From contig NZ_JBHTJI010000001.1 in NCBI RefSeq assembly GCF_042675665.1, positions 2,046,001 through 2,110,000 on the forward strand: 64,000 nt of DNA, read 5' to 3'. This DNA is from Mariniflexile jejuense (lineage in GTDB: Bacteria; Bacteroidota; Bacteroidia; Flavobacteriales; Flavobacteriaceae). This document shows positions 35,701 to 42,559 of this stretch, in pieces. Each line of letters begins with the position of its first letter. Position 1 is the first letter of the stretch. Position numbers and translations under genes: made by a program. The notes below the pieces were generated by a model. It searched no databases, was not told the origin of the DNA, and worked only from the letters and a program-made list of their open reading frames with translations.

Positions 35701-37146
35701 GTAAGTGTTATTGGTTGCTACTAATTTTACATTGTGTTTTTTGGCAAGGCCAATTAACACTGGGTTTACGCGGTTTTCATCTTCTTGGTTGTGGCGCATC
35801 AACTCTACATACAAATCGTCACCAAATTGTTCTTTCCACCAAATTAAGGCTTCTTCTGCTTGATTTTCGCCAATATTTAAAATTTTACTAGGTACTTCAC
35901 CGTATAAATTACCCGTTAATACAATTAAATCTTCTTTATATTTTTCTATAAGTTGTTTGTCAATTCTTGGTAAATAATAAAACCCATCTACAAACGCATG
36001 CGATGATAGTTTTGCCAGATTGTGATAGCCATTTTTATTTTTAGCTAATAGCACTATTTGGTAACCATTATCTTTTCTAGTTTTATCGGTATGGTCTTCA
36101 CAAACAAAAAATTCGCATCCTATAATCGGTTTAATTTCTTTGGCTTTCGGGGTTTCGCCTTTTTCAATAGCTGCATCATTTTTGGCTTTAACGCCTCTAT
36201 TATGGTTGCTTACTGCTTTCACAAAGTGAAATGCACCCATCATATTAGCGTGGTCGGTTAGTGCAACTGCTGGCATGTTGTACTCTGCAGCAACAGCAAC
36301 TAAATCGGTTACGCTGATGGTTGATTGTAATACAGAAAACTGCGAATGGTTATGAAGATGCACAAAATCAACTTCCTGCAATTCGGAAATATTTTGTTTG
36401 ATTTCTTCAGTTGAAATCGTTTCGGTTTGAACATTTTTTAACCTTTCACGAATCTTTGCACTTTCTTGTTTTAGGTTGATGTGTTTTAACCCTATAAGCT
36501 GAATTTCCTTTGGATTTGCTTCTTTAAACTTCTGGAAATAATCGGGTTGAACATCTAATTGTTCTTTGGTAAATTCTTCTAACCGAATTAATTCAAAAAA
36601 ACAACGTGTTGTTGCTTCCACATCGGCAGTGGCGTTATGGGCTTCCGAAAAAGGCACATTAAACAAATGTTCGTGCAATTCTGTTAGTGTTGGCAACTTA
36701 AATTTACCATAACGACCACCAGGAATTTGACATAAACTTGCCGTATGTTCAGTACAAGTATCTAAAACTGGTAATTCTTGCAGTGGGTTTGCAACATCAC
36801 CTCGTACAAATTCGGCGCCCATAATATTTAGGTCAAATTTTACGTTTTGCCCAACTATAAATTTTGTTTTACTTAATGCTTCATTGAATTTTTTTAAAAC
36901 CTCAGCTAACGGAATACCTTGCTCTTGTGCCAACTCTGTAGAAATACCATGAATTTTCTCCGCATCATACGGTATGTTAAACCCATCAGGCTGCACTAAA
37001 TAATCTTGATGTTCAATACAATTTCCCAAACCATCATGCAATTGCCATGCTATTTGGATGCATCGTGGCCAATTATCGGTATCGGTAATAGGTGCATCCC
37101 AACGTTTTGGCAATCCGGTAGTTTCTGTATCGAAAATTAAGTACAT
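32758..37146 (-). CDS. dnaE: DNA polymerase III subunit alpha with fused N-terminal DEDDh exonuclease
   Basis: 1462 residues, longer than E. coli DnaE (1160). Residues 1-190 form a DEDDh 3'-5' exonuclease, with D6, E8, D105, H170 and D175. A linker follows, and then the PHP domain from about 260 (FVHLHNHSQFSVL). The polymerase core carries VGPGRGSAAGSVV and PDIDIDFDDEGR, the catalytic Asp pair. Helix-hairpin-helix and C-terminal OB-fold parts follow (LVFGGVVTDVQHRVSKQGKG). QVSLFG near residue 1230 resembles a beta-clamp binding motif. The fusion would give proofreading without a separate epsilon subunit. It is transcribed alone. Confidence 0.95.
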   Translation of the reverse strand: MYLIFDTETTGLPKRWDAPITDTDNWPRCIQIAWQLHDGLGNCIEHQDYLVQPDGFNIPYDAEKIHGISTELAQEQGIPLAEVLKKFNEALSKTKFIVGQNVKFDLNIMGAEFVRGDVANPLQELPVLDTCTEHTASLCQIPGGRYGKFKLPTLTELHEHLFNVPFSEAHNATADVEATTRCFFELIRLEEFTKEQLDVQPDYFQKFKEANPKEIQLIGLKHINLKQESAKIRERLKNVQTETISTEEIKQNISELQEVDFVHLHNHSQFSVLQSTISVTDLVAVAAEYNMPAVALTDHANMMGAFHFVKAVSNHNRGVKAKNDAAIEKGETPKAKEIKPIIGCEFFVCEDHTDKTRKDNGYQIVLLAKNKNGYHNLAKLSSHAFVDGFYYLPRIDKQLIEKYKEDLIVLTGNLYGEVPSKILNIGENQAEEALIWWKEQFGDDLYVELMRHNQEDENRVNPVLIGLAKKHNVKLVATNNTYYSKKEDANAHDILLCVKDGEKQATPIGRGRGYRYGLPNQEYYFKSAEAMKQLFKDVPEAIANIQEVVDKVEAYELAREVLLPAFNIPEEFKNEEDLIDGGKRGENAYLKYLTFEGAKKRYGEELSEEVIERLNFELDVIQNTGYPGYFLIVEDFIREARKMDVSVGPGRGSAAGSVVAYCLWITNIDPLKYDLLFERFLNPDRVSMPDIDIDFDDEGRSRVMDYVIKKYGSNQVAQIITYGTMAAKSSIRDTARVLDLPLFDADRIAKLIPTMSKLNKIFGLSEKELGSKFRAEDLEKVNQLLNISEGSDLEAETVNLARILEGSVRNTGIHACGVIITPDDITKFVPVATAKDSDLYVTQFDNSVVEEAGLLKMDFLGLKTLTLIKDTVKIVKAKHGILLDPDNFPLDDVKTYELFQRGETVGVFQYESPGMQKHLKELKPTVFEDLIAMNALYRPGPMEYIPSFTRRKHGDEPIEYDLDAMEEYLKETYGITVYQEQVMLLSQKLAGFTKGEADVLRKAMGKKQIAVLDKMKPKFVEQASANGHDAKVLEKVWKDWEAFASYAFNKSHSTCYAWIAYQTAYLKAHYPAEYMAAVLSNNMNDIKQVTFFMEECKRMKLDVLGPDVNESFYKFSVNKDNAVRFGMGAIKGVGHGAVITIVDNRKKDGPYKSIFDLAKRIDLRAANKKAFENLALAGGFDGFGTTHRAQYFHDDGDGITFLEKAIRYGAKHQENENSAQVSLFGDASDVQIAEPQVPPCEEWGTMEKLAREKEVVGIYISGHPLDDFKIEMNTFCNANLALFKDLESYVNRELVFGGVVTDVQHRVSKQGKGWAMFTVEDYTDSFEFRIFGEEYLKFRHFLMKSNFVFVKTLIREGWVNKDTGKKSEPRLQFNSFQLLHDVMENYAKKLSIQLDIKDLSEQKIIALKELIHLHPGNQSLNFVVYDNKDMLKLSMPSRKQKVKVSQELLNELQNQDVMFKLN

Positions 37147-37315
37147 TTTATTGTTTAGATGTTTGTTGTTAAGTCGTTTAGAAATTTCAAACGAAGATTA
37201 TAAAAATACAGAATTATATCACTTTCAAAAGCTAAAGTTATAAAGAGTTTTGAACAAAAAACTTGCCCAACAATCATCTCATTTATTTTTCATTTAAAAC
37301 TAAATTCAAATAGCC

Positions 37316-37323
37316 TATTTTTG
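37316..37323 (+). promoter_or_regulatory. Candidate -7 box of the lactonase gene
   Basis: TATTTTTG matches TAnnTTTG and ends 21 bp before the ATG at 37345. Confidence 0.5.
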
Positions 37324-37344
37324 AATTTACTAAAATTCAAAAAC

Positions 37345-38406
37345 ATGAAAACTAAACTGCTTTTTTTAAGTCTTTCTTTTTTCTTTTTAATATCTAGTGC
37401 TCAAAACGTACTACTTTACATAGGCACTTATACAAATGGTAATAGTGAAGGTATTTACAAAATGCAATTTGATTTAAAAACAGGCACACTGAGTGAACTA
37501 CAATTAGCCATAGCCACCGAAAACCCGTCGTTTATAGCTTATTCGCCAAATAAAAAATTTGTTTATGCCGTAAGTGAAAGTCTTGGAGGCTCGGTTTCGG
37601 CTTTTAAAATTCGAGAAAATGGTCTATTACAATTTCTTAATAAGGTAAGTAGTAATGGCGAAGGACCTTGCCATATTTCATTAAACAAACAAGGAAACAA
37701 AGCGGTTGTATCTAATTATCGTGGTGGTAGCGCAGCCATTTATAGTATCAATAGAGATGGAAAACTTAACGAAGCGACTCAAGTTTTTAACTATAATTCC
37801 GCAGAAAACGTATCGCATGCACATTCAGCACAATTTTTTAGAGATGAAATTTACATAGCCGATTTAGGCACAAACAAAGTTTATCAATACAAATTAAAGA
37901 ATAACAACTACGAATTAGCGACACCTTCCATTTTTAAAACTACCGAAAACCTTGGTCCAAGGCATTTTGCAATCACAAAAAACGGATTGTACACCTACGT
38001 TATTAACGAATATGGCGGTTCAATAACATCTATTAAAAAAACAGATTCTGGCTTTGAACAAGTTGATTACGATTCAACTTTGGAGGCTTCTTTTGAAGGA
38101 AAAAATTCGTGTGCCGATATTCATTTATCCAAAAACGAACTTTATATATACGGTTCTAATAGAGGTGAAAATAGCATTGCTGTTTTTAAAAGAAATAAAT
38201 ATGATGGCACTATTGAAAAAATTCAAACCATGCCTGTACATGGCGATTGGCCAAGAAACTTTACACTAGACCCTAGTGGGAAATTCCTATTAGTTGCCAA
38301 CCAAAAAAGCAATAATATTTCGGTTTTTAGCATTGATGCAGCAACTGGAAAACTAACTTTTTTACACGATGTAAAAGCACCAACACCCGTTTGTTTACTG
38401 TTCTAA
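37345..38406 (+). CDS. Secreted lactonase-family seven-bladed beta-propeller
   Basis: 353 residues from the ATG at 37345. An upstream TTG at 37321 is unlikely, because this ATG gives a signal peptide (LLFLSLSFFFLISSAQ). The propeller belongs to the 6-phosphogluconolactonase/lactonase (Lactonase, PF10282) type: LYIGTYTNGNSEGIYKM, YAVSESLGG, GEGPCHISLN, DLGTNKVYQYKL, GPRHFAI, HGDWPRNFTLDPSGKFLLVANQKSNNI. A signal peptide places it in the periplasm, unlike cytoplasmic Pgl, so its natural substrate is uncertain. Confidence 0.88.
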   Translation: MKTKLLFLSLSFFFLISSAQNVLLYIGTYTNGNSEGIYKMQFDLKTGTLSELQLAIATENPSFIAYSPNKKFVYAVSESLGGSVSAFKIRENGLLQFLNKVSSNGEGPCHISLNKQGNKAVVSNYRGGSAAIYSINRDGKLNEATQVFNYNSAENVSHAHSAQFFRDEIYIADLGTNKVYQYKLKNNNYELATPSIFKTTENLGPRHFAITKNGLYTYVINEYGGSITSIKKTDSGFEQVDYDSTLEASFEGKNSCADIHLSKNELYIYGSNRGENSIAVFKRNKYDGTIEKIQTMPVHGDWPRNFTLDPSGKFLLVANQKSNNISVFSIDAATGKLTFLHDVKAPTPVCLLF

Positions 38407-38435
38407 AAAAAATACTTTCAGAGCAAAATAAAGTA

Positions 38436-38465
38436 TTGATAATTAGGAATAAAAGATTATCTTTG
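38436..38465 (+). promoter_or_regulatory. rpsP promoter
   Basis: TTG (38436-38438) and TATCTTTG (38458-38465) are separated by 19 bp, a textbook Bacteroidota -33/-7 pair. The start is at 38513, giving a leader of about 40 nt. Confidence 0.6.
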
Positions 38466-38482
38466 CGCCCTCATTAATAACC

Positions 38483-38497
38483 GAGGTCGAGAACCTC
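38483..38497 (+). promoter_or_regulatory. Small hairpin in the rpsP leader
   Basis: GAGGT-CGAGA-ACCTC, a 5-bp stem 16 bp before the start codon. It could be a ribosomal-protein leader element or a translation-control hairpin. Confidence 0.35.
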
Positions 38498-38512
38498 AAA
38501 TAATTAATTATT

Positions 38513-39022
38513 ATGCCAGTAAAAATTAGATTACAAAGACATGGTAAAAAAGGGAAACCTTTTTACTGGATTGTTGCAGCCGATGTACGATCAAAAAGAG
38601 ACGGTAAATACCTTGAAAAATTAGGAATTTACAATCCAAACACAAACCCAGCAACTATAGATTTAAATGTTGATGGTGCTGTACAGTGGTTACAAAACGG
38701 TGCACAACCAACCGACACAGCTAAAGCTATTTTATCTTACAAAGGTGCTTTACTTAAAAATCACCTTGCAGGTGGTGTTAGAAAAGGTGCTTTAACAGAA
38801 GAACAAGCTGAAGCTAAATTTACTGCTTGGTTAGAAGAAAAAGCAGGAAAAGTTGGTGCAAAAACTGATGGTTTAGCTAAAGCGCAAGCTGAAGTTAAAG
38901 CAAAAGCATTAGAAGCTGAAAAAGCAGCTAATGAAGCTCGTATTGCTGCTGCAGTTGCTGCTGAAGAAGTTGCAGAAGAAGAAGCAACTCCTGAAGTAGA
39001 AGCTTCAAACGAAGAAGAATAA
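38513..39022 (+). CDS. rpsP: 30S ribosomal protein S16
   Basis: 169 residues. The N-terminal 80 or so residues are the S16 domain (MPVKIRLQRHGKKGKPFYWIV, GKYLEKLGIYNPN). From about residue 95 a long extension of Ala, Glu and Lys follows (KAQAEVKAKALEAEKAANEARIA), as in other Bacteroidota S16 proteins and roughly double the E. coli length. It is the first gene of the rpsP-rimM pair. Confidence 0.97.
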   Translation: MPVKIRLQRHGKKGKPFYWIVAADVRSKRDGKYLEKLGIYNPNTNPATIDLNVDGAVQWLQNGAQPTDTAKAILSYKGALLKNHLAGGVRKGALTEEQAEAKFTAWLEEKAGKVGAKTDGLAKAQAEVKAKALEAEKAANEARIAAAVAAEEVAEEEATPEVEASNEEE

Positions 39023-39044
39023 AAAAATAATTTTTTATACTTTT

Positions 39045-39073
39045 AAACTCCGGTACTTGTATCGGAGTTTTTT
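39045..39073 (+). terminator. Terminator or attenuator after rpsP
   Basis: AAACTCCGGTAC pairs with GTATCGGAGTTT and is followed by a T-run. It sits between rpsP and rimM, so expression of rimM depends on read-through or a separate promoter. Confidence 0.75.
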
Positions 39074-39135
39074 ATGCAAAATGGTTTTGCTTTATGCTGA
39101 ATTTATTTCGGCGTCCTAAAAATTTAATTAATAAA

Positions 39136-39160
39136 ATCCTGAATCCTGTTCAGGATGACA
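39136..39160. repeat. Dispersed palindromic repeat between rpsP and rimM
   Basis: ATCCTGAA and TTCAGGAT form a perfect 8-bp stem around TCCTG, followed by GACA. CTGAA..TTCAGGATGACA elements are common dispersed repeats in flavobacteria. It lies just upstream of rimM. Confidence 0.65.
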
Positions 39161-39173
39161 AATAAAATTTGTC

Positions 39174-39698
39174 ATGAAAAAAGAAAATTGCTTTTACTTA
39201 GGTAAAATTGTAACAAAATATAGTTTTAAAGGTGAACTTTTAATTAAGTTAGATACAGACCAACCTGAGCTTTACGAAAACCTTGACGCTATGTTTATTG
39301 AGGTTCGTAACACGTTAATTCCTTTTTTTATTGAAAGCTCACAGCTTCATAAATCCGATTTACTACGTGTTCGATTTGAAGATGTTACCAATGAAGCCGA
39401 TGCTGATGCTTTAATAAAAAGCGATGTATATTTACCTTTAGAATTTTTGCCAAAACTTGAAGGTAACAAATTTTATTTTCACGAAGTTATTGGATTTACG
39501 GTTGAAGATATAAACTACGGAACCGTAGGAACAATTGTTGGTATTAACGATTCTACAGCACAAGCCTTATTTGAAATAGAGAAAAATGGGAAAGAGATTT
39601 TAATACCAATGAATGATGAATTTATTGAAAAAGTAGACAGAAAAAACAAAACCATTTTAGTTAAAACACCCGATGGTTTAATTGATTTATATCTATAA
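39174..39698 (+). CDS. rimM: Ribosome maturation factor RimM
   Basis: 174 residues. Two beta-barrel domains are present: the N-terminal RimM domain (CFYLGKIVTKYSFKGELLIKLDTDQPE) and the C-terminal PRC-barrel (YFHEVIGFTVED..IGTIVGINDSTAQALFEIEKNGKEILIPMNDEFI). It matures the 3' domain of the small subunit and binds S19. Its position after rpsP is conserved in many bacteria. Confidence 0.96.
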   Translation: MKKENCFYLGKIVTKYSFKGELLIKLDTDQPELYENLDAMFIEVRNTLIPFFIESSQLHKSDLLRVRFEDVTNEADADALIKSDVYLPLEFLPKLEGNKFYFHEVIGFTVEDINYGTVGTIVGINDSTAQALFEIEKNGKEILIPMNDEFIEKVDRKNKTILVKTPDGLIDLYL

Positions 39699-39702
39699 AT
39701 AC

Positions 39703-39740
39703 AAAAAAGAGGCTGATTTTTAAAAATCAGCCTCTTTTTT
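39703..39740. terminator. Bidirectional terminator
   Basis: AAAAAAGAGGCTGATTTTT pairs perfectly with AAAAATCAGCCTCTTTTTT. It serves both rimM (+) and the convergent DUF2383-type gene (-). Confidence 0.9.
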
Positions 39741-39748
39741 AGTTTTAA

Positions 39749-40198
39749 TTAAACCACAAACTCTTCTTGCCGTTTCATAGCGTTCATATGGCTATAAACA
39801 CTATCGCGTTGTTTCATAAGTATTTTACATACCGATAATGGTAAATTAATTTCCATTAGAAGCATATTATACCTATCAATAGTTAATTCCTTTAACTTAT
39901 AAATTTCATCCATTAATTCACTTTCATTATTTAATAAAAGATGATTTTTTAAATTTAACCAAATGTTATTTAACCCGCTGCTCAAATTACCAAAATGTTT
40001 AGGTTTACCATTCAACTTTTCAATTTCGGCTCTTAATTGTCTACCAAATTCATTTCTCTCAAAACCTCGTTCTCTAAAAAAAGCTTTCAAATTATCATCA
40101 GTAGCCAACTCAAGAGCTTCCAAATAAACTTTTTCTACGCCATAATTCATTATCAATAAATTATTAAGCTTTTCTAAAATTTTTTCTGAAGACTTCAT
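39749..40198 (-). CDS. DUF2383-type four-helix-bundle protein
   Basis: 149 residues, almost all helical: KILEKLNNLLIMNYGVEKVYLEALELATDDNLKAFFRERGFERNEFGRQLRAEI, then a second pair of helices ending YSHMNAMKRQEEF. The pattern is that of the PA2169/DUF2383 ferritin-like family, but it lacks a clear diiron set of Glu and His ligands. These proteins are often stress-associated. It is transcribed alone. Confidence 0.75.
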   Translation of the reverse strand: MKSSEKILEKLNNLLIMNYGVEKVYLEALELATDDNLKAFFRERGFERNEFGRQLRAEIEKLNGKPKHFGNLSSGLNNIWLNLKNHLLLNNESELMDEIYKLKELTIDRYNMLLMEINLPLSVCKILMKQRDSVYSHMNAMKRQEEFVV

Positions 40199-40380
40199 AT
40201 AAATTATATTTAGTTTAGCACTTTCAATAAATTATTTTAAGATGCGTACTGTTTTCACATCGTCACTACAAAATTAATAACGTATAAAACACAAAGTTAT
40301 TTTTTAACACAGTTTAATACTATTTAAGATATTTTAACTGAAATTTTAGAATAACCATCACAATTTTTAACAAAAAACCC

Positions 40381-41097
40381 ATGCCTAAAAACCCTTTTGC
40401 TTTCAAACAATTTGAAATAAACCAAGACAAATGCGCTATGAAAGTTGGCACCGATGCTGTTTTATTAGGCGCATGGACCACTGTTGAAATGCAACCATTT
40501 TCAGTGCTAGATATTGGTGCTGGTACAGGTATTTTAGCTTTAATGTTGGCACAACGTTGCTATGCAGAATTAATTGATGCTATTGAAATTGATGATGATG
40601 CCTATGAACAATGTGTTGATAATTTTGAAGCATCACCTTGGGGTGATAGATTGTTTTGCTACCACGCTGCTTTAGATGAATTTGTTGAAGAAATTGAAGA
40701 CCAATACAACCTGATTATTTCAAATCCACCATTCTATTCTGAAGATTATAAAACAGAAAGCCAGCAGCGCGATTTAGCTCGCTTTAGCGATGCTATGCCT
40801 TTTGAACATTTACTTGAAAGTGTTTCAAAATTACTTTTAGAAGATGGTATTTTTTCCGTTATTATTCCTTTTAAAGAAGAAGCTTCATTCATCAATTTAG
40901 CTGCAACTTTTAACCTTTTTCCTAATAGAATTTTACATGTAAAAGGAAACCCGACTTCGGAAATTAAGCGAAGCCTTATGGAATTTTCGTTCCGCGAAAG
41001 CGACATTAAAACAAGTGAGTTAATTATTGAAACCGAAAGACATCAATACACACAAGATTATATAAATCTTACCAAAGAATTCTACTTGAAAATGTAG
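40381..41097 (+). CDS. tRNA1(Val) (adenine37-N6)-methyltransferase TrmN6-like
   Basis: 238 residues. The class I methyltransferase motif I is VLDIGAGTGILALMLAQR, and the N6-adenine motif is NPPFY at 115-119 (IISNPPFYS). FAFKQFEINQDKCAMKVGTDAVLLGAW at the start is characteristic of YfiC/TrmN6. It would modify A37 of tRNA1(Val). The following long inverted repeat (41144-41189) separates it from the dehydrogenase gene. Confidence 0.88.
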   Translation: MPKNPFAFKQFEINQDKCAMKVGTDAVLLGAWTTVEMQPFSVLDIGAGTGILALMLAQRCYAELIDAIEIDDDAYEQCVDNFEASPWGDRLFCYHAALDEFVEEIEDQYNLIISNPPFYSEDYKTESQQRDLARFSDAMPFEHLLESVSKLLLEDGIFSVIIPFKEEASFINLAATFNLFPNRILHVKGNPTSEIKRSLMEFSFRESDIKTSELIIETERHQYTQDYINLTKEFYLKM

Positions 41098-41143
41098 TTG
41101 AATCAATTTTATTTTAATTAAATTTGAGAACATACACTGATTT

Positions 41144-41189
41144 TTTTCTTAAAAAACAATGTTTTTACTAATTGTATTTTTTAAGAAAA
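41144..41189. repeat. Long imperfect inverted repeat
   Basis: TTTTCTTAAAAAACAAT (41144-41160) and ATTGTATTTTTTAAGAAAA (41171-41189) are complementary except for an extra TA on the right arm. The loop is 10 nt. It ends 21 bp upstream of the dehydrogenase start and may be a terminator or an operator. Confidence 0.5.
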
Positions 41190-41209
41190 TATATTGAAAC
41201 TCAAAATTA

Positions 41210-42388
41210 ATGAAGCCAGATTTATTTGAAGCACCAGATTATTATAATCTTGACGATTTACTTTCCGAAGAGCACAAATTAGTTAGAAACGCTGCTAGAT
41301 CTTGGGTAAAACGTGCCGTTTCGCCCATTATTGAAGATTATGCTCAAAAAGCAGAGTTTCCAACCCAAATAATTGGTGGGTTGGCAGAGATTGGTGCTTT
41401 TGGGCCATATATTCCCATTGAATATGGTGGTGCTGGTTTAGACCAAATTAGCTACGGTTTAATTATGCAAGAAATTGAACGTGGCGATTCGGGTGTACGT
41501 AGTACGGCTTCGGTACAATCATCTTTAGTTATGTACCCAATTTGGAAATATGGTAACGAAGCACAACGTAAAAAATATTTACCAAAATTGGCAAGCGGTG
41601 AATGGATGGGTTGTTTCGGCTTAACAGAACCAGACCATGGCAGCAACCCAAGTGGTATGGTTACTAATTTTAAAGACAAAGGCGACCATTATGTACTAAA
41701 TGGTGCTAAAATGTGGATAAGTAATGCACCTTTTGCACAAATTGCCATTGTTTGGGCTAAAGATGAAGCAGGGAAAATACACGGTTTAATTGTTGAGCGT
41801 GGTATGGAAGGATTTTCAACACCTGAAACTCATAATAAATGGTCACTTCGCGCATCTGCCACTGGCGAGCTTATTTTTGATAATGTGAAAGTGCCTAAAG
41901 AAAATATATTGCCTAATAAATCGGGGTTAGGCGTACCACTTGGTTGCCTAGATTCAGCACGATATGGTATTGCTTGGGGTGCTATTGGTGCTGCTATGGA
42001 TTGTTATGATACCGCACTTCGCTACAGTAAAGAACGCATACAATTTGGCAAACCCATAGGACAATTTCAATTGCAACAAAAGAAATTAGCAGAAATGATT
42101 ACCGAAATTACCAAAGCACAACTTTTAACTTGGCGTCTTGGAGTGTTGCGTAATGAAAACAAAGCTACATCGGCACAAATATCGATGGCGAAACGCAACA
42201 ACGTAGAAATGGCAATACAAATTGCCCGTGAAGCACGCCAAATGTTAGGCGGTATGGGAATTACTGGTGAATACAGTATTATGCGACATGCCATGAACCT
42301 AGAAAGCGTTATTACCTATGAAGGCACACATGATATTCACCTTTTAATTACGGGTTTAGACATTACAGGCTTGAATGCATTTAAGTAA
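41210..42388 (+). CDS. Glutaryl-CoA dehydrogenase (acyl-CoA dehydrogenase family)
   Basis: 392 residues. Acyl-CoA dehydrogenase fold: GCFGLTEPDHGSNP (FAD/substrate segment), KMWISNAPFA, FSTPETHNKWSLRASATGELIF, ERIQFGKPIGQFQLQQ and EARQMLGGMGITGEYSI. The catalytic base is E371 in VITYEGTHDIH, and RSTASVQSSLVM fits the glutaryl-CoA dehydrogenase subgroup. It oxidatively decarboxylates glutaryl-CoA to crotonyl-CoA in Lys/Trp degradation, but no other gene of that route is adjacent. Confidence 0.9.
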   Translation: MKPDLFEAPDYYNLDDLLSEEHKLVRNAARSWVKRAVSPIIEDYAQKAEFPTQIIGGLAEIGAFGPYIPIEYGGAGLDQISYGLIMQEIERGDSGVRSTASVQSSLVMYPIWKYGNEAQRKKYLPKLASGEWMGCFGLTEPDHGSNPSGMVTNFKDKGDHYVLNGAKMWISNAPFAQIAIVWAKDEAGKIHGLIVERGMEGFSTPETHNKWSLRASATGELIFDNVKVPKENILPNKSGLGVPLGCLDSARYGIAWGAIGAAMDCYDTALRYSKERIQFGKPIGQFQLQQKKLAEMITEITKAQLLTWRLGVLRNENKATSAQISMAKRNNVEMAIQIAREARQMLGGMGITGEYSIMRHAMNLESVITYEGTHDIHLLITGLDITGLNAFK

Positions 42389-42492
42389 CTTAAAGAGACT
42401 TTTAACGAGCAAAAACGAACTTTATTTTGGCTTTTTAATTCTTATAATAGGTTGGTATGACAAATATCATCTTTATTAAAAGTTTTAGATAT

Positions 42493-42500
42493 TAATTTTG
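42493..42500 (+). promoter_or_regulatory. Candidate -7 box before the PEPCK-like gene
   Basis: TAATTTTG matches TAnnTTTG. The start codon is at 42560, about 60 bp on. No clear -33 TTG is seen. Confidence 0.4.
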
Positions 42501-42559
42501 GAAAAGAAATCCACGGTTGAATTTACACAACTTTATATCTAAAGCATAATTGAATTAAA

